Source of the DNA: Bacillota bacterium | GTDB lineage: Bacteria > Bacillota > Clostridia > Acetivibrionales > DSM-1351 | DNA length: 23,118 nucleotides | Direction of reading: 5' to 3' | NCBI GenBank assembly: GCA_023412275.1 | Contig: JAEYNY010000142.1 | Span: 1-23,118, forward strand | Shown: positions 7,605 to 15,783 of the stretch, piece after piece | How the letters are laid out: each line of letters opens with the position of its first letter | Position numbering within the stretch: position 1 is the first letter of the stretch | The notes under the pieces: model-generated | The model's database searches: none | Told to the model about the DNA's origin: nothing | What the model saw: only the letters and a program-made list of their open reading frames with translations | Position numbers and translations under genes: made by a program

Positions 7605-8109
7605 TATCTTTCCTCTTTTCTATTGCTTCCATTAAAACTTAAGTATATAATCGTTGATATATTGGAATATTTGGTTATTTTGTAATATCATTACTATTAT
7701 AGTACGAAAACCTTAATATGAAAACACTTTCATCATTATTTGTGCCGCCGCAAAGTGGCGGAATGGAGATTAAGAAATAATATGTTTAAAATTATAATTA
7801 TAAGATCTTTGATGTAGACAGTAAAAAATATTTTTTCATATTTGATACAAGGATTGCGCGCACAATTTCATCTCACGAACTACATGAAAAAATTACATGG
7901 AAGGTGGTGAAAATTACGAGGAAAAATTTTATATGGGGAATTATGTTACTTTTATAATAATACTCGTAATTTGATCTTGGATGTTTACGTAGGGGGAGAT
8001 GTTTTGTGCTTTTAATACGAAAATATAATAGTAGGCTGAAGCCATAGAAAGCACGACAAAAAGATATTAGAGAGAAAGTCGGCAGAGAAAAAAACGCAAA
8101 ATGATTAAG
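7605..8109. other. About 500 bp without a supported gene
   Basis: Apart from the minus-strand promoter at 7696-7724, this stretch holds only fragments. A GTG at 7907 with a fine ribosome site (GGAAGGTG) starts a 16-residue frame reading KITRKNFIWGIMLLL, which looks like the beginning of a signal peptide and then stops. A second good ribosome site (GGGGGAG near 7993) starts only a 13-residue frame. A small hairpin CCGCC/GGCGG lies at 7745-7761. The picture is of decayed genes, possibly once a signal-peptide or transporter gene of the kinase system. Confidence 0.4.
7696..7724 (-). promoter_or_regulatory. Promoter of the regulator/kinase operon
   Basis: On the minus strand TTTTCA (7724-7719), a 17-bp spacer and a perfect TATAAT (7701-7696) lie about 90 bp ahead of the regulator ATG. 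I see no convincing LytTR-type repeats here, so autoregulation is not indicated. Confidence 0.5.
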
Positions 8110-9013
8110 GAACAAATTTTACTTGCACTAACAGAAAACCCAGGTTTTTTGCTTCGAGTTGAATTTTTTTAACTTTAAAGTGTTCTTGCTTTTGTTTCGC
8201 GATTTCAAATTTTTGTTCGTCGTAAACGGAATTTGTTTGAAGCAGGTTGTAGATGATAACAAGGATTTTTCTAGCGAGAGTGACAACTGCTTTTTTGAAC
8301 CCCGGCGTTGTTTAATTTCCAATAAAATTTGGATAGATAAGTATTATGCATACGGACGGCAGACCAAGCACATTCCAAAGGAGATTGTGTACTTTTTTAC
8401 CGGCACTTATGCTATTCTCGGGAGAAGATCTGCCCAAGAACAAAAATGGTCTGCGATTTCTATTTGCTGTGTCAATGCCGATTTCGACGATAATCGCGGT
8501 GGCATAGGTAGTGGCACTACCCGGAATCGTATCAAGATGATCCATACCCACATGAAATTGATTGGAATTTTCAGTAATTGGCTTCTCGACAGTTAAAAGA
8601 TGAGTGGTTAGCTCATAAGAAGAGACAGTTGCATTGTTAAGAAATCACGTTGATGTTGTGACAATTGCCATTAATGGATTGCTTTATTTCATCCTTCTTG
8701 ACTTGAGAAATACGTTTTGTTACGTTCTCAACATCAAAGGGAGTATGCTTTCCGTGTTTTACCAAAACATCAATCAATTTTCTTCCTGAAAACCAAAAAC
8801 GTCTGAAAGAAATGTGGAAAGCTTGATTCCGGCTTATTGTAGTAGTTTTGCAATAAGGTTTTTCTGAATATTGATGTCATCGGTAACATGTTCACGATAC
8901 ATAGTCAGCTGACCAAGTCCCTCTCACGATTACTCGGTTGGTTTTAACGATACAGGCAACAATGGTTTTTTGTAAACGTGCAGACCACAGCAATTATCAA
9001 GGATTGTTTGCAT
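8110..9013 (-). pseudogene. Decayed IS110-family transposase
   Basis: Pieces in different minus-strand frames line up in the order of an IS110-family transposase. From the ATG at 9013: MQTILDNCCGLHVYKK. Then a shifted frame with GRKLIDVLVKHGKHTPFDVE and VTKRISQVKKDEIKQSING. Then near 8551-8400, MGMDHLDTIPGS with AIIVEIGID and ENSISAGKK, matching the IS116/IS110/IS902 C-terminal domain. Finally AVVTLARKILVIIYNLLQTN near 8290-8230. Several frameshifts and stops separate the parts, so it is inactive. IS110 elements lack terminal inverted repeats, and the exact ends cannot be placed. It lies between the kinase/regulator operon and the first radical SAM gene. Confidence 0.78.
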
Positions 9014-9109
9014 AAAACTATCTCCAAATTAAATATCAACCCTTATCTTTGCCTTAAAAGCTTTAACATTTTGGGATGAATAATAAACATTCATTAAACA
9101 GCGACCAAA

Positions 9110-9178
9110 ATGTTTTCATGCTTGGTTGGTGACGAGTACGCCCGTATTGGGCTGGTAGGGGGAAGTTATTTATTGTAA
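9110..9178 (+). CDS. Possible short peptide ORF (22 residues) ahead of a radical SAM gene
   Basis: The frame reads MFSCLVGDEYARIGLVGGSY plus two Leu, and ends 31 bp before the ATG of the radical SAM gene on the same strand. Peptide substrates of radical SAM maturases are often encoded in just this place, and are short. Against it: no clear ribosome site precedes the ATG, and another short frame (9076-9132, 18 residues) overlaps it. It is a candidate only. Confidence 0.25.
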   Translation: MFSCLVGDEYARIGLVGGSYLL

Positions 9179-9209
9179 AAAAGTCATGAAAAATAGAGAG
9201 GTGGTAAAA

Positions 9210-10196
9210 ATGGTTAATAATATGATTCAAAAGGTTAAGAGTAAGGTATATGTTACCATGCATATTACTGGTCGTTGTAATATTAGGTGTAAACATTGCT
9301 TTGAAAGTAGCGCAATCGGGGGCCATATCAATAAAGTTTTTACGGACGCAAAACGAGAGGATGTGTTTAATTGGCTTAGGCAAATTGCGGCGGCAAAATG
9401 CACTGGAGTATCTTTTGTAGGGGGGGAGCCATTTTTATGTCTTTACGATTTGATTGCTTATATAAAATATGCTAAAGAGCTCGGTTTGCAAACTACAGTT
9501 ATAACAAACGGTTACTGGGCAGAATCATCAGAGAGCGTTGACAAAATGCTGGATGAATTATCTGGGTTGGACTCAATCGTTGTGAGTTCTGACAAATACC
9601 ATTTAGAATTTATTGACATAGAAACAGTGGACAATTTGGTTAACGGCTGCATTCGAAAAAATGTGCAGGTTTCGATTCATGTAACTGCAGCAAGCAATAG
9701 GGAAGGAATGGAGATTAAAAGTCTTTATACTAATAGGTATTCAAAGCCCGTTCAGGTATTGATTTCGCCGATGTTTATTTGGGATTCTCCTCATAAAATT
9801 GAGGTTGAGAAAATTAATTTTATGGAACATCCAAATCTTTTAAAGAGTCATTGCAACGTAAACAGTCCCGTTGTTCATGCGGACGGAAACGTCCATATGT
9901 GTTATGGCTCGCTAATGCTGCAAACTGCAAGTAAAGAGTTTTTCAAATTGGGTAATTTGGCAGAGGAAACATATGAAAATATGATGAAAATGAGAAACGA
10001 ATCTTTACTCTATCAGTTTATGAATAAATATGGTCCTAGTGGTTTGGCTAAAATCATAAAAAAAAGTAATCTTAAAGATAAATTTAGTGAAATGGAGTTC
10101 TCTAAAGACTGTCAAATGTGTGTTTGGGCATTAGACAACAAAACGTTTTGCGATTATTTTGTTGATTTGTTGGAAAAATCAAAGCGAACGATTTAG
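9210..10196 (+). CDS. Radical SAM enzyme with C-terminal auxiliary-cluster (twitch/SPASM-like) cysteines
   Basis: The 328-residue protein starts at the ATG at 9210, preceded by GAGAGGTGG; an upstream in-frame ATG at 9186 lacks such a site. The SAM-cleaving cluster motif is C23-x3-C27-x2-C30 (GRCNIRCKHC), followed by the GGEPF motif at 71-75. C-terminal cysteines C215, C231, C301, C304 and C314 (CQMCVWALDNKTFC) fit one or two auxiliary iron-sulfur clusters of SPASM or twitch type, common in peptide-modifying enzymes. Downstream lie a TipA-like MerR regulator and an ABC exporter. The substrate is unknown; a 22-residue ORF just upstream is one possibility. Heme, cofactor or sugar modification cannot be excluded. 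Confidence 0.86.
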   Translation: MVNNMIQKVKSKVYVTMHITGRCNIRCKHCFESSAIGGHINKVFTDAKREDVFNWLRQIAAAKCTGVSFVGGEPFLCLYDLIAYIKYAKELGLQTTVITNGYWAESSESVDKMLDELSGLDSIVVSSDKYHLEFIDIETVDNLVNGCIRKNVQVSIHVTAASNREGMEIKSLYTNRYSKPVQVLISPMFIWDSPHKIEVEKINFMEHPNLLKSHCNVNSPVVHADGNVHMCYGSLMLQTASKEFFKLGNLAEETYENMMKMRNESLLYQFMNKYGPSGLAKIIKKSNLKDKFSEMEFSKDCQMCVWALDNKTFCDYFVDLLEKSKRTI

Positions 10197-10303
10197 CCGT
10201 TTTATTTTCCATAGCACGTATATTTGGATATAATCACGAATACATTTATAAGTTGACTGAATTTTTGGGTAGGAATAACGAATTAAATTTTATATAAAAA
10301 GAC

Positions 10304-10334
10304 TTGCTTGTGACGTCGGGTAATGATTTATACT
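10304..10334 (+). promoter_or_regulatory. MerR-type promoter with long (19-bp) spacer
   Basis: TTGCTT (10304-10309) and TATACT (10329-10334) are 19 bp apart. That is the over-long spacing that MerR regulators correct by DNA bending. The ATG of the MerR gene follows at 10354, so the leader would be only about 13 bases and would begin at the ribosome site GAGGAG (10341-10346). That short leader is the main doubt. Confidence 0.4.
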
Positions 10335-10353
10335 ACAAGTGAGGAGTCAGAAC

Positions 10354-11172
10354 ATGGAAAAACACAGGGCAATACCGAAGGGATACATGACGGTGGGTGA
10401 AATAGCAAAAAAAATGGGTGTCACTGTCCGTACCCTGCAATATTATGACAAAGAAGGAATACTATCTCCGTCACTGGAAAGTGAAGGGGGGCGTAGGTTA
10501 TACACTCATAAAGATATTATTAAACTGCACCAAATCCAATCCATGAAATATTTGGGATTCTCCCTTGAGGATATTAAAACCCGGATACCTTCGATTAATA
10601 CGCCACAAGAAGTATCGAGTGCCCTTATGGAACAGGCAACGGGAATCCGCGAAAAAATTGAATCTTTAAAAAATGTGCTTGAATCTGTAGAAAAGTTAAA
10701 TGCGGAAGTAGTGCAAATGAAATCAGTTGATTGGGAAAAGTATGCGGATATTATTTTTATCCTGCAAGCTAAGAATGAAGCGCACTGGGTAATAAAGCAT
10801 TTAAATGGTAGTGTGGTTAATCATTTGCGCAACCGTTTTACTGACAGCCACTTTGATAAGAAAAGTGACGAGCGCATACTGGACTCTCTAAAATGGTTGA
10901 TACAAAAGGCTGCTAAGTTACAAAAAAACGGTTATATCCCAGATAGCGAACAAGGCCAAGCTCTTGCAAAAGACTGGTGGGATTTTGTGATAGATACTAC
11001 TGGCGGAAATATAGATCTGATGACTGAAATTTTCAAACTTAGCAATAAGTTTAACGAAGACGAGTGGAAAGAAAATTTTTTCTTTGATAAGGATTTTATT
11101 GGAAAGGCTTTAGAATGTTATTGCGCAAGTATAGGGTATAGCCTATCCAAATTAAGAGAGGATAAAGAATGA
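10354..11172 (+). CDS. MerR-family regulator with TipAS-like C-terminal ligand domain
   Basis: The product is 272 residues from the ATG at 10354 (GAGGAG seven bases upstream). An N-terminal winged helix (residues about 11-80) shows the MerR signature VRTLQYYDKEGILSPS followed by GGRRLY. A dimerisation coiled coil follows (about 90-125). The last 110 residues resemble TipAS domains: NGYIPDSEQGQALAKDWWDF, then TGGNIDLM and FIGKAL. TipAS domains bind hydrophobic or thiopeptide-type antibiotics and drive expression of nearby defence genes. The gene overlaps the ABC ATPase gene by 4 bp, so it probably controls this exporter in response to a peptide or drug ligand. The MerR call is firm; TipAS is probable. 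Confidence 0.85.
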   Translation: MEKHRAIPKGYMTVGEIAKKMGVTVRTLQYYDKEGILSPSLESEGGRRLYTHKDIIKLHQIQSMKYLGFSLEDIKTRIPSINTPQEVSSALMEQATGIREKIESLKNVLESVEKLNAEVVQMKSVDWEKYADIIFILQAKNEAHWVIKHLNGSVVNHLRNRFTDSHFDKKSDERILDSLKWLIQKAAKLQKNGYIPDSEQGQALAKDWWDFVIDTTGGNIDLMTEIFKLSNKFNEDEWKENFFFDKDFIGKALECYCASIGYSLSKLREDKE

Positions 11173-11882
11173 TTAGTACAAGTATGCGAAATGTAAGTAA
11201 ATCTTTCGATTCACATGTTGTATTGAAGGACGTTACTTTTGAGACAAATGAAGGGGAGATCTTTGGGTTATTGGGACCTTCGGGGGCTGGTAAAACTACG
11301 ATTATAAACATACTAACCAAACAGATAACCGCAGATAGCGGTAAGTGCTATGTAAGTGTGGATAGTCATGAGATAGGGCTTATGTTGGAAAATGATGGAT
11401 TATATTCTCGTCTTTCCTGCCTTGATAACCTAATCGTTTTTGAAGATATATACGGAATTCCTCACTCAAAGTCAATAGAAGCATTGAAGAGAGTCGGTCT
11501 TGGCGATTTCGCAAAAAAACCCGCAAACCAATTATCCAAAGGAATGAGACAGCGGTTGGTCTTGGCTAGAGCGGTTTTACATAGGCCCAAAGTGCTGTTT
11601 CTTGATGAACCTACAAGTGCATTAGACCCGGTAATGGCGCGAGGTATATACAAGCTGATAAGAGATTTGCGTGAACAAGGCTCAACTATATTTTTAACCA
11701 CCCACAACATGGAGGAAGCAACCACCTTGTGTGACCGGATTGCCTTGCTCTATAAAGGGACGATTGTTGAACAGGGAGCACCTAAAGATATTTGTGAACG
11801 CTATAATGCTGTAAAAACCGTAATGGATTTGGAATCAGTGTTTATTCAACTGACTGGGGAGGGTTTGGAATGCGAAGCGTAA
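11169..11882 (+). CDS. ABC transporter ATP-binding subunit
   Basis: The 237-residue protein has a Walker A GPSGAGKTT at 36-44, signature LSKGMRQRL at 122-130, Walker B VLFLDEPTS at 142-150, and an H-loop His at 179 (TTHNMEEA). Length and sequence fit drug or peptide ABC-2 exporters (CcmA/YhaQ type). Its ATG overlaps the MerR stop (ATGA). Its 3' end overlaps the permease gene by 13 bp. Tight coupling with the TipA-like regulator suggests export of, or immunity to, the ligand sensed by that regulator. Confidence 0.93.
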   Translation: MISTSMRNVSKSFDSHVVLKDVTFETNEGEIFGLLGPSGAGKTTIINILTKQITADSGKCYVSVDSHEIGLMLENDGLYSRLSCLDNLIVFEDIYGIPHSKSIEALKRVGLGDFAKKPANQLSKGMRQRLVLARAVLHRPKVLFLDEPTSALDPVMARGIYKLIRDLREQGSTIFLTTHNMEEATTLCDRIALLYKGTIVEQGAPKDICERYNAVKTVMDLESVFIQLTGEGLECEA

Positions 11883-12571
11883 AGGCGATTTTCAAAAAGC
11901 AAGCGAAAGATACCTACAAAAATATGTCAACGCTCATGCAATTTATAGTATATCCTGCTGTGGCATTTGCCTTTTCAATGCTAATGGGTGATATTAAGAA
12001 TCTTAGTGTGCCAAACATGATGGCTTCTATTTTTGTAGGAATGGGGATAGTTATTATTGTAGCCGGAGTTATTGCTGAGGATAAGGAAAATAAAAGTTTG
12101 CGATTTTTGGTAATGGCAGGAGTAAAGCCTACTACTTATTTATTGGGTATTGGTAGTTTTATTTTTCTCGTGAGTTTGGTTCCGTCTGTTGCCTTTAGTT
12201 TGATCAACAAATTTTATGGGCAGGAGTTTTGGTTATATATGGCCTTGATGATGTCGGGTGTATTGGCTTCGATTTTGTTGGGTGCCATTGTTGGTATATT
12301 ATCAAAGAACCAACAAGCTGCAACAGGAATGGCTATGCCTATAGCGATGATTTTAGGATTTGGTCCGATGTTGGCTCAGTTTAATGAAGTTGTAAAAAAA
12401 ATATTTAGTATTTTCTATACTCAGCAATTAAATGTAGTGTCAGGTTGTATAATGACTGGTCATGAGCTGGGAACAGTCATTTGGAAATCGTTTGCAACAA
12501 TGTGGATAAATATTGCTATATTAGTTGTTTTGTTTGTATTTTCCTTTACTAAAAAGGGATTAAAAAGTTAA
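11870..12571 (+). CDS. ABC-2 type transporter permease
   Basis: The 233-residue product has about six membrane segments: near residues 24-41 (FIVYPAVAFAFSMLM), 52-68 (a GMGIVIIVAGVIAED segment), 90-110, 120-145, 150-170 and 208-228. The motif EDKENKSLRFLVMAGVKP after the second helix is typical of ABC-2 permeases. The ribosome site GGGGAGGG lies inside the end of the ATPase gene. With that ATPase it should form a half-size exporter working as a homodimer. The substrate is unknown; a peptide made by the neighbouring radical SAM enzyme, or an external antibiotic, fits the context. Confidence 0.88.
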   Translation: MRSVKAIFKKQAKDTYKNMSTLMQFIVYPAVAFAFSMLMGDIKNLSVPNMMASIFVGMGIVIIVAGVIAEDKENKSLRFLVMAGVKPTTYLLGIGSFIFLVSLVPSVAFSLINKFYGQEFWLYMALMMSGVLASILLGAIVGILSKNQQAATGMAMPIAMILGFGPMLAQFNEVVKKIFSIFYTQQLNVVSGCIMTGHELGTVIWKSFATMWINIAILVVLFVFSFTKKGLKS

Positions 12572-12615
12572 TGTGGCAAAGCTATCGAAAATAGAAAGGA
12601 GTTGTTTTTTACTAT

Positions 12616-12924
12616 ATGAAAAATGAAAGTTCAAATCCTTCGGGAGATTTAAAACTGATGAAAAGGGCAAAAACGATAGTGTGCCTAGGAATTGTTTACA
12701 AATGGCTTTGGGTATTCTACGTCTTAGTTAATGCTTTTTTACTGATTGTTTGGTATTTAACCGGCAGACGATTTTTTTGGCCTGGTCTGGTAATGGGTAC
12801 TTGGGGATTTGGTCTTGTTGTGGTGGGCATTGTTTTTAAATTTATCATTTCTTCATCCTCCGGGATTGATGATAAAATAAACGCTGAATATAACAAACTG
12901 AAAAATTCCAAAAAATATGATTAA
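12616..12924 (+). CDS. Small 2TM-domain membrane protein
   Basis: The 102-residue product has two hydrophobic helices, one around residues 32-50 (WVFYVLVNAFLLIVWYLTG) and one around 57-80 (GLVMGTWGFGLVVVGIVF), with a short RRFFWP turn between and a charged tail. This is the layout of the 2TM domain found in small proteins near regulators and transporters. AGGAG lies 15 bases before the ATG, a long spacing. The gene lies 44 bp after the permease gene and probably belongs to the same transcript. An immunity or accessory role for the exporter is possible, not shown. Confidence 0.75.
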   Translation: MKNESSNPSGDLKLMKRAKTIVCLGIVYKWLWVFYVLVNAFLLIVWYLTGRRFFWPGLVMGTWGFGLVVVGIVFKFIISSSSGIDDKINAEYNKLKNSKKYD

Positions 12925-12939
12925 TTACTTTTATATAGC

Positions 12940-12977
12940 ACAAAATAAAAAGATCTCACCAAAAGATAGTGAGATCT
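12940..12977 (-). terminator. Rho-independent terminator of the eight-gene minus-strand operon
   Basis: AGATCTCAC (12951-12959) and GTGAGATCT (12969-12977) form a perfect 9-bp stem with a 9-base loop. Read on the minus strand the stem is followed by TTTTTATTTT, a good U-tract, and it lies 26 bp beyond the last gene's stop. On the plus strand no T-run follows, so it would end the convergent plus operon poorly. Confidence 0.82.
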
Positions 12978-13002
12978 CTCCAATATAATAACTTATCTCG
13001 TA

Positions 13003-13797
13003 TTATTTGTTTGGCATATTTCCATATTGATTCCATAGAAATGCTGCATCATTAACACACGAAATATCAATACATTTCCCATTCTCAAAAAAGTATGCAT
13101 TAATATTAAGATTTTCAGCGATAGCCTTTATCATAATATCATATATTTTTAATTCGTGATTTTTCTTATCATTACTCTTTCTAGAAATATCAACCTCCCG
13201 CATTAATATATCTAAAAACGAATCCTCCCATATTAATATATTCCAAGTATTATTAGCGGATGGTTTCTCAGGTTTATCTTCCAATTGAATGATTTTATGA
13301 TTCTCATTCATAACAACCGGTCCAAGATTTTTCGAATTGTCTGTAGGAAACACGCCAAACGTAAGCTCTGATTTTTTTTCACAATGCAATTCATATAGGA
13401 ATTTAAAGCAATATAACGGATAAACGATCGTATCTGGAAATTTCATAAATATCGTATGCCCTCTTAAGAAAGGCTCTGCAGCAGCGATGCCAAAAGGCAA
13501 ACCATACTCTGTATCCAAATTTTTTTGATAAACAAATGAAAAATTCATATCAGACGCCTGTTCGTCTTTTTCAGATAACATTTTTATTAATATGTCTTTT
13601 TCATTATTAATAGTACATATTACATTCTTAATTCCTCCTCTATGTAATACATTGACAGCATTTTCAATTAAAAGGGTTACTTCACTATTCTGCTTTTCAT
13701 CTTGAATGATAACTGGAAATAACTCCTTCATCAGCTTAAATGGCCTCATTCTCATTCCTTTACCACCAGCCGGAATGAATCCCATAATATCTTTCAT
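13003..13797 (-). CDS. Sugar-1-phosphate nucleotidyltransferase-like protein
   Basis: The 264-residue product starts at the ATG at 13797 (AAGGAG eight bases upstream). It opens with the nucleotide-binding loop of the RmlA/GalU-type family, IPAGGKGMRMRPF at residues 8-20, followed by KELFPV. Later elements (YGLPFGIAAAEPFL, then KFPDTIVYP as the metal-binding Asp region, and VVMNENHKIIQLEDKPEKP) also fit. Such enzymes join a sugar phosphate to a nucleotide to make the activated donor for glycosyltransferases. It is the last gene of the operon and would supply donor sugar to the two transferase-like proteins. The product sugar nucleotide cannot be told. The gene ends 26 bp before the terminator stem. 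Confidence 0.8.
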   Translation of the reverse strand: MKDIMGFIPAGGKGMRMRPFKLMKELFPVIIQDEKQNSEVTLLIENAVNVLHRGGIKNVICTINNEKDILIKMLSEKDEQASDMNFSFVYQKNLDTEYGLPFGIAAAEPFLRGHTIFMKFPDTIVYPLYCFKFLYELHCEKKSELTFGVFPTDNSKNLGPVVMNENHKIIQLEDKPEKPSANNTWNILIWEDSFLDILMREVDISRKSNDKKNHELKIYDIMIKAIAENLNINAYFFENGKCIDISCVNDAAFLWNQYGNMPNK

Positions 13798-13809
13798 ATG
13801 TAACACTCC

Positions 13810-15108
13810 TTAAACTTTTACTATACCATTATCTCCCTTGCCAGAAATTAGATAATCCTTTGTCAATGATTGTAGTATTTCATCTGGTGATGGCAATTTT
13901 AATACGGTAGATATATAATTACTTTGTATCTTCCTTAATTTATCAATCTCTCCTTTATCATACAGATATGTTTTTAATTTCTTTATAATCATATTTTTTT
14001 TAAATATATTAACCTGTACAAATGTACTGCAATATGGATTGTCCTCAAGCAATGGTTTTAAAAATTCATACCAACCAAAAGGGAACAGACGAAACGGATA
14101 TGCCACACTTACATCATTTGCCATTTGGACATACCAATCCGGCATTTTTTCAAGAATACCTGCCATTTGTGAAAAATTTATATATTTACTATTTTGAAAA
14201 ACGATAGATGGTGTATTGTGATACACTGCTTGCGCTAATGTAGTGGATATAATATTGGTTGTTATAAACAAATCCGAATAATTCAAGTAAGCGTTATATA
14301 CATCCGGACTTAAAAATTTATGATATTGATAATGAATTTTCGTTTTATTAAAATCAGTATCCAGTGGTTGAGGACCAACATGAATAATTGTGATATTACA
14401 ATCCAATTCTTTTATACATTCGGCAATGATTTTAGGAATCCATTGAATCATATTCGTTAAGGCTGGTAGCCTGTTAATATTTAATGTCTCCCAGTCTGAA
14501 GTAGTCATAATAATAACTTTTTCATCATTTCTTGTATGGTGCTTTTTACAAAAATCTATGCGTGTTTCTTCATTAGGCTTTTCGAAATCAAACAAACAGG
14601 TACATTTTACCTGTTTGTTCTGCTCAAGGTATTTATTAATAGGACAATAACGAATCACAAAGTGACATTCATCCATTAATTTTGGAAGTTCGGCAATGTA
14701 TCCACCATAAAAATCCTGTACATAGTTTGTATCTTTAAACTGATAGCTATCGATACTTCCTACCAAAGCCTTACTTGATTTTAACATCTCAATATCGATA
14801 CCTGTCCATGAGGCGGAATACCACATCGTATATACATCGGACATAACTATATAATCTGGCTTAAATTCATCTAGTATTTGCTGTGTTTTCTGTCTGTTTT
14901 TTTGTTTTACTTGAATCATAGATTCTGATTCGGGTGACTCAAGAACTATATAATCAAAATGATTCTGGTTAAAATAATTTACTCCCTTACTTGAAGTTAG
15001 AAATAATATATCATATTTATTTTTGGGGAGTTTTTTGCAAAATTCAATTGCTATGATAAATTCGCCATTCGAAAAAGTACCTAAAACTACAAATAGTATC
15101 CGTCTCAT
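13810..15108 (-). CDS. Glycosyltransferase-like protein B (GT-B fold-like), paralogue of the 16135-17373 gene
   Basis: The product is 432 residues from the ATG at 15108 (GGAAGGTG upstream); an earlier in-frame start would overlap the previous gene and lacks such a site. It opens with a GT-B-like strand and loop, RRILFVVLGTFSNGEFIIAI. It shares blocks with the operon's other transferase-like protein: SDLFITTNIISTTLAQAV with PSIVFQNS (versus ADLFITKNIVSTSLARAV with PSVCIQNS), and FRLFPFGWYEFL with NPYCSTFVQV. The C-terminal conserved blocks fit the nucleotide-binding half of GT-B enzymes. The overall pattern recalls DUF6365-type proteins of actinobacterial gene clusters, from memory only. A glycosyltransferase role is inferred from fold resemblance and from the nucleotidyltransferase gene 12 bp downstream. 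Confidence 0.65.
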   Translation of the reverse strand: MRRILFVVLGTFSNGEFIIAIEFCKKLPKNKYDILFLTSSKGVNYFNQNHFDYIVLESPESESMIQVKQKNRQKTQQILDEFKPDYIVMSDVYTMWYSASWTGIDIEMLKSSKALVGSIDSYQFKDTNYVQDFYGGYIAELPKLMDECHFVIRYCPINKYLEQNKQVKCTCLFDFEKPNEETRIDFCKKHHTRNDEKVIIMTTSDWETLNINRLPALTNMIQWIPKIIAECIKELDCNITIIHVGPQPLDTDFNKTKIHYQYHKFLSPDVYNAYLNYSDLFITTNIISTTLAQAVYHNTPSIVFQNSKYINFSQMAGILEKMPDWYVQMANDVSVAYPFRLFPFGWYEFLKPLLEDNPYCSTFVQVNIFKKNMIIKKLKTYLYDKGEIDKLRKIQSNYISTVLKLPSPDEILQSLTKDYLISGKGDNGIVKV

Positions 15109-15112
15109 ACAT

Positions 15113-15769
15113 TCACCTTCCGGAAAGCTTGAAAATATTTTCACTTGGGAATAATACACTACCTATATTCTTTAATTTATTAGTAAATGTAGTTTCATTT
15201 GAGCGTGCCAGCCTTTTGTAGAAATTTTTAACCGGCTTATAAAAACATGGCTTGAAATAATCGTCATCTAAGCTTTTTAGTTGTATATTATTTTCAGCTT
15301 CCATTATAAGATGAAAGGAAAAGTCTCTTCCTTTCATAATATATCCGAAATCTGCATAAAGAATGTATGGTATAATAAAATATGCTTCTTGTTTGCAATC
15401 CTTTTGCTGATCGATCATTTGAATAAGGATTTGTTCCAATTCATCATCATTTCTCATCACCTCCGGTAAATCGAAAAGTAATAAGGATTTAAACAACTGA
15501 ACTAACCAATAATCTGGAACAAGCTCTAATACATGGCTATATGCATTAAAGGCAATTTCAAGCCTATCATTTCCAATAATAGAATCTACTGCTTTTGTAG
15601 CGAGTAAAAAATTAAGATAACCATAAGCAAAGGCAATTTTATAATTATTTGCTTCTTTAAGATATTGCTGATTCAAATTTTCACAAATTTTTTCTGTATT
15701 TGTGGAGGCATTACCTATCAAATTGACAGTTTTGACAATTTCGATGTCCTCAGTTAAAATATATCTCAT
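15113..15769 (-). CDS. TPR-like helical protein 2
   Basis: The 218-residue product is almost wholly helical by composition, with repeated A/Y/L pairs typical of TPR-like arrays (YKIAFAYGYLNFLLATKAVD, then LEIAFNAYSHVLELVPDYW). No signal peptide, membrane helix or catalytic motif is visible. It resembles the operon's other helical protein (18297-18923) in length and in the run YAFYQYYTL/YAYGYLNFL followed by a W at a similar distance, so the two may be distant paralogues. A strong ribosome site (AGGGGGAAAA) precedes the ATG. It lies 14 bp after the small acidic protein and 4 bp before a transferase gene. A scaffold or substrate-presenting role is plausible but inferred. Confidence 0.65.
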   Translation of the reverse strand: MRYILTEDIEIVKTVNLIGNASTNTEKICENLNQQYLKEANNYKIAFAYGYLNFLLATKAVDSIIGNDRLEIAFNAYSHVLELVPDYWLVQLFKSLLLFDLPEVMRNDDELEQILIQMIDQQKDCKQEAYFIIPYILYADFGYIMKGRDFSFHLIMEAENNIQLKSLDDDYFKPCFYKPVKNFYKRLARSNETTFTNKLKNIGSVLFPSENIFKLSGR

Positions 15770-15783
15770 TGTTTTCCCCCTCT

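Noticed and set aside
7745..7761. CCGCC/GGCGG hairpin as a terminator
   Set aside because: No T-run follows on either strand and no gene ends next to it.
8101..8172. Plus-strand frame of 23 residues starting MIKEQILLALTENPG
   Set aside because: It overlaps the 3' end of the minus-strand IS110 transposase relic in antisense and has no proper ribosome site; most likely chance.
8159..8596. Plus-strand 145-codon frame
   Set aside because: It is antisense to recognisable IS110 transposase pieces.
9129..9165. GCCC-GTATT-GGGC stem near the first radical SAM gene as a riboswitch or group II intron end
   Set aside because: Only a four-base stem; no conserved riboswitch core or intron domain V could be recognised.
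9063..9383. Minus-strand 106-codon frame
   Set aside because: It is antisense to the start of the radical SAM gene, with a composition unlike a protein and no ribosome site.
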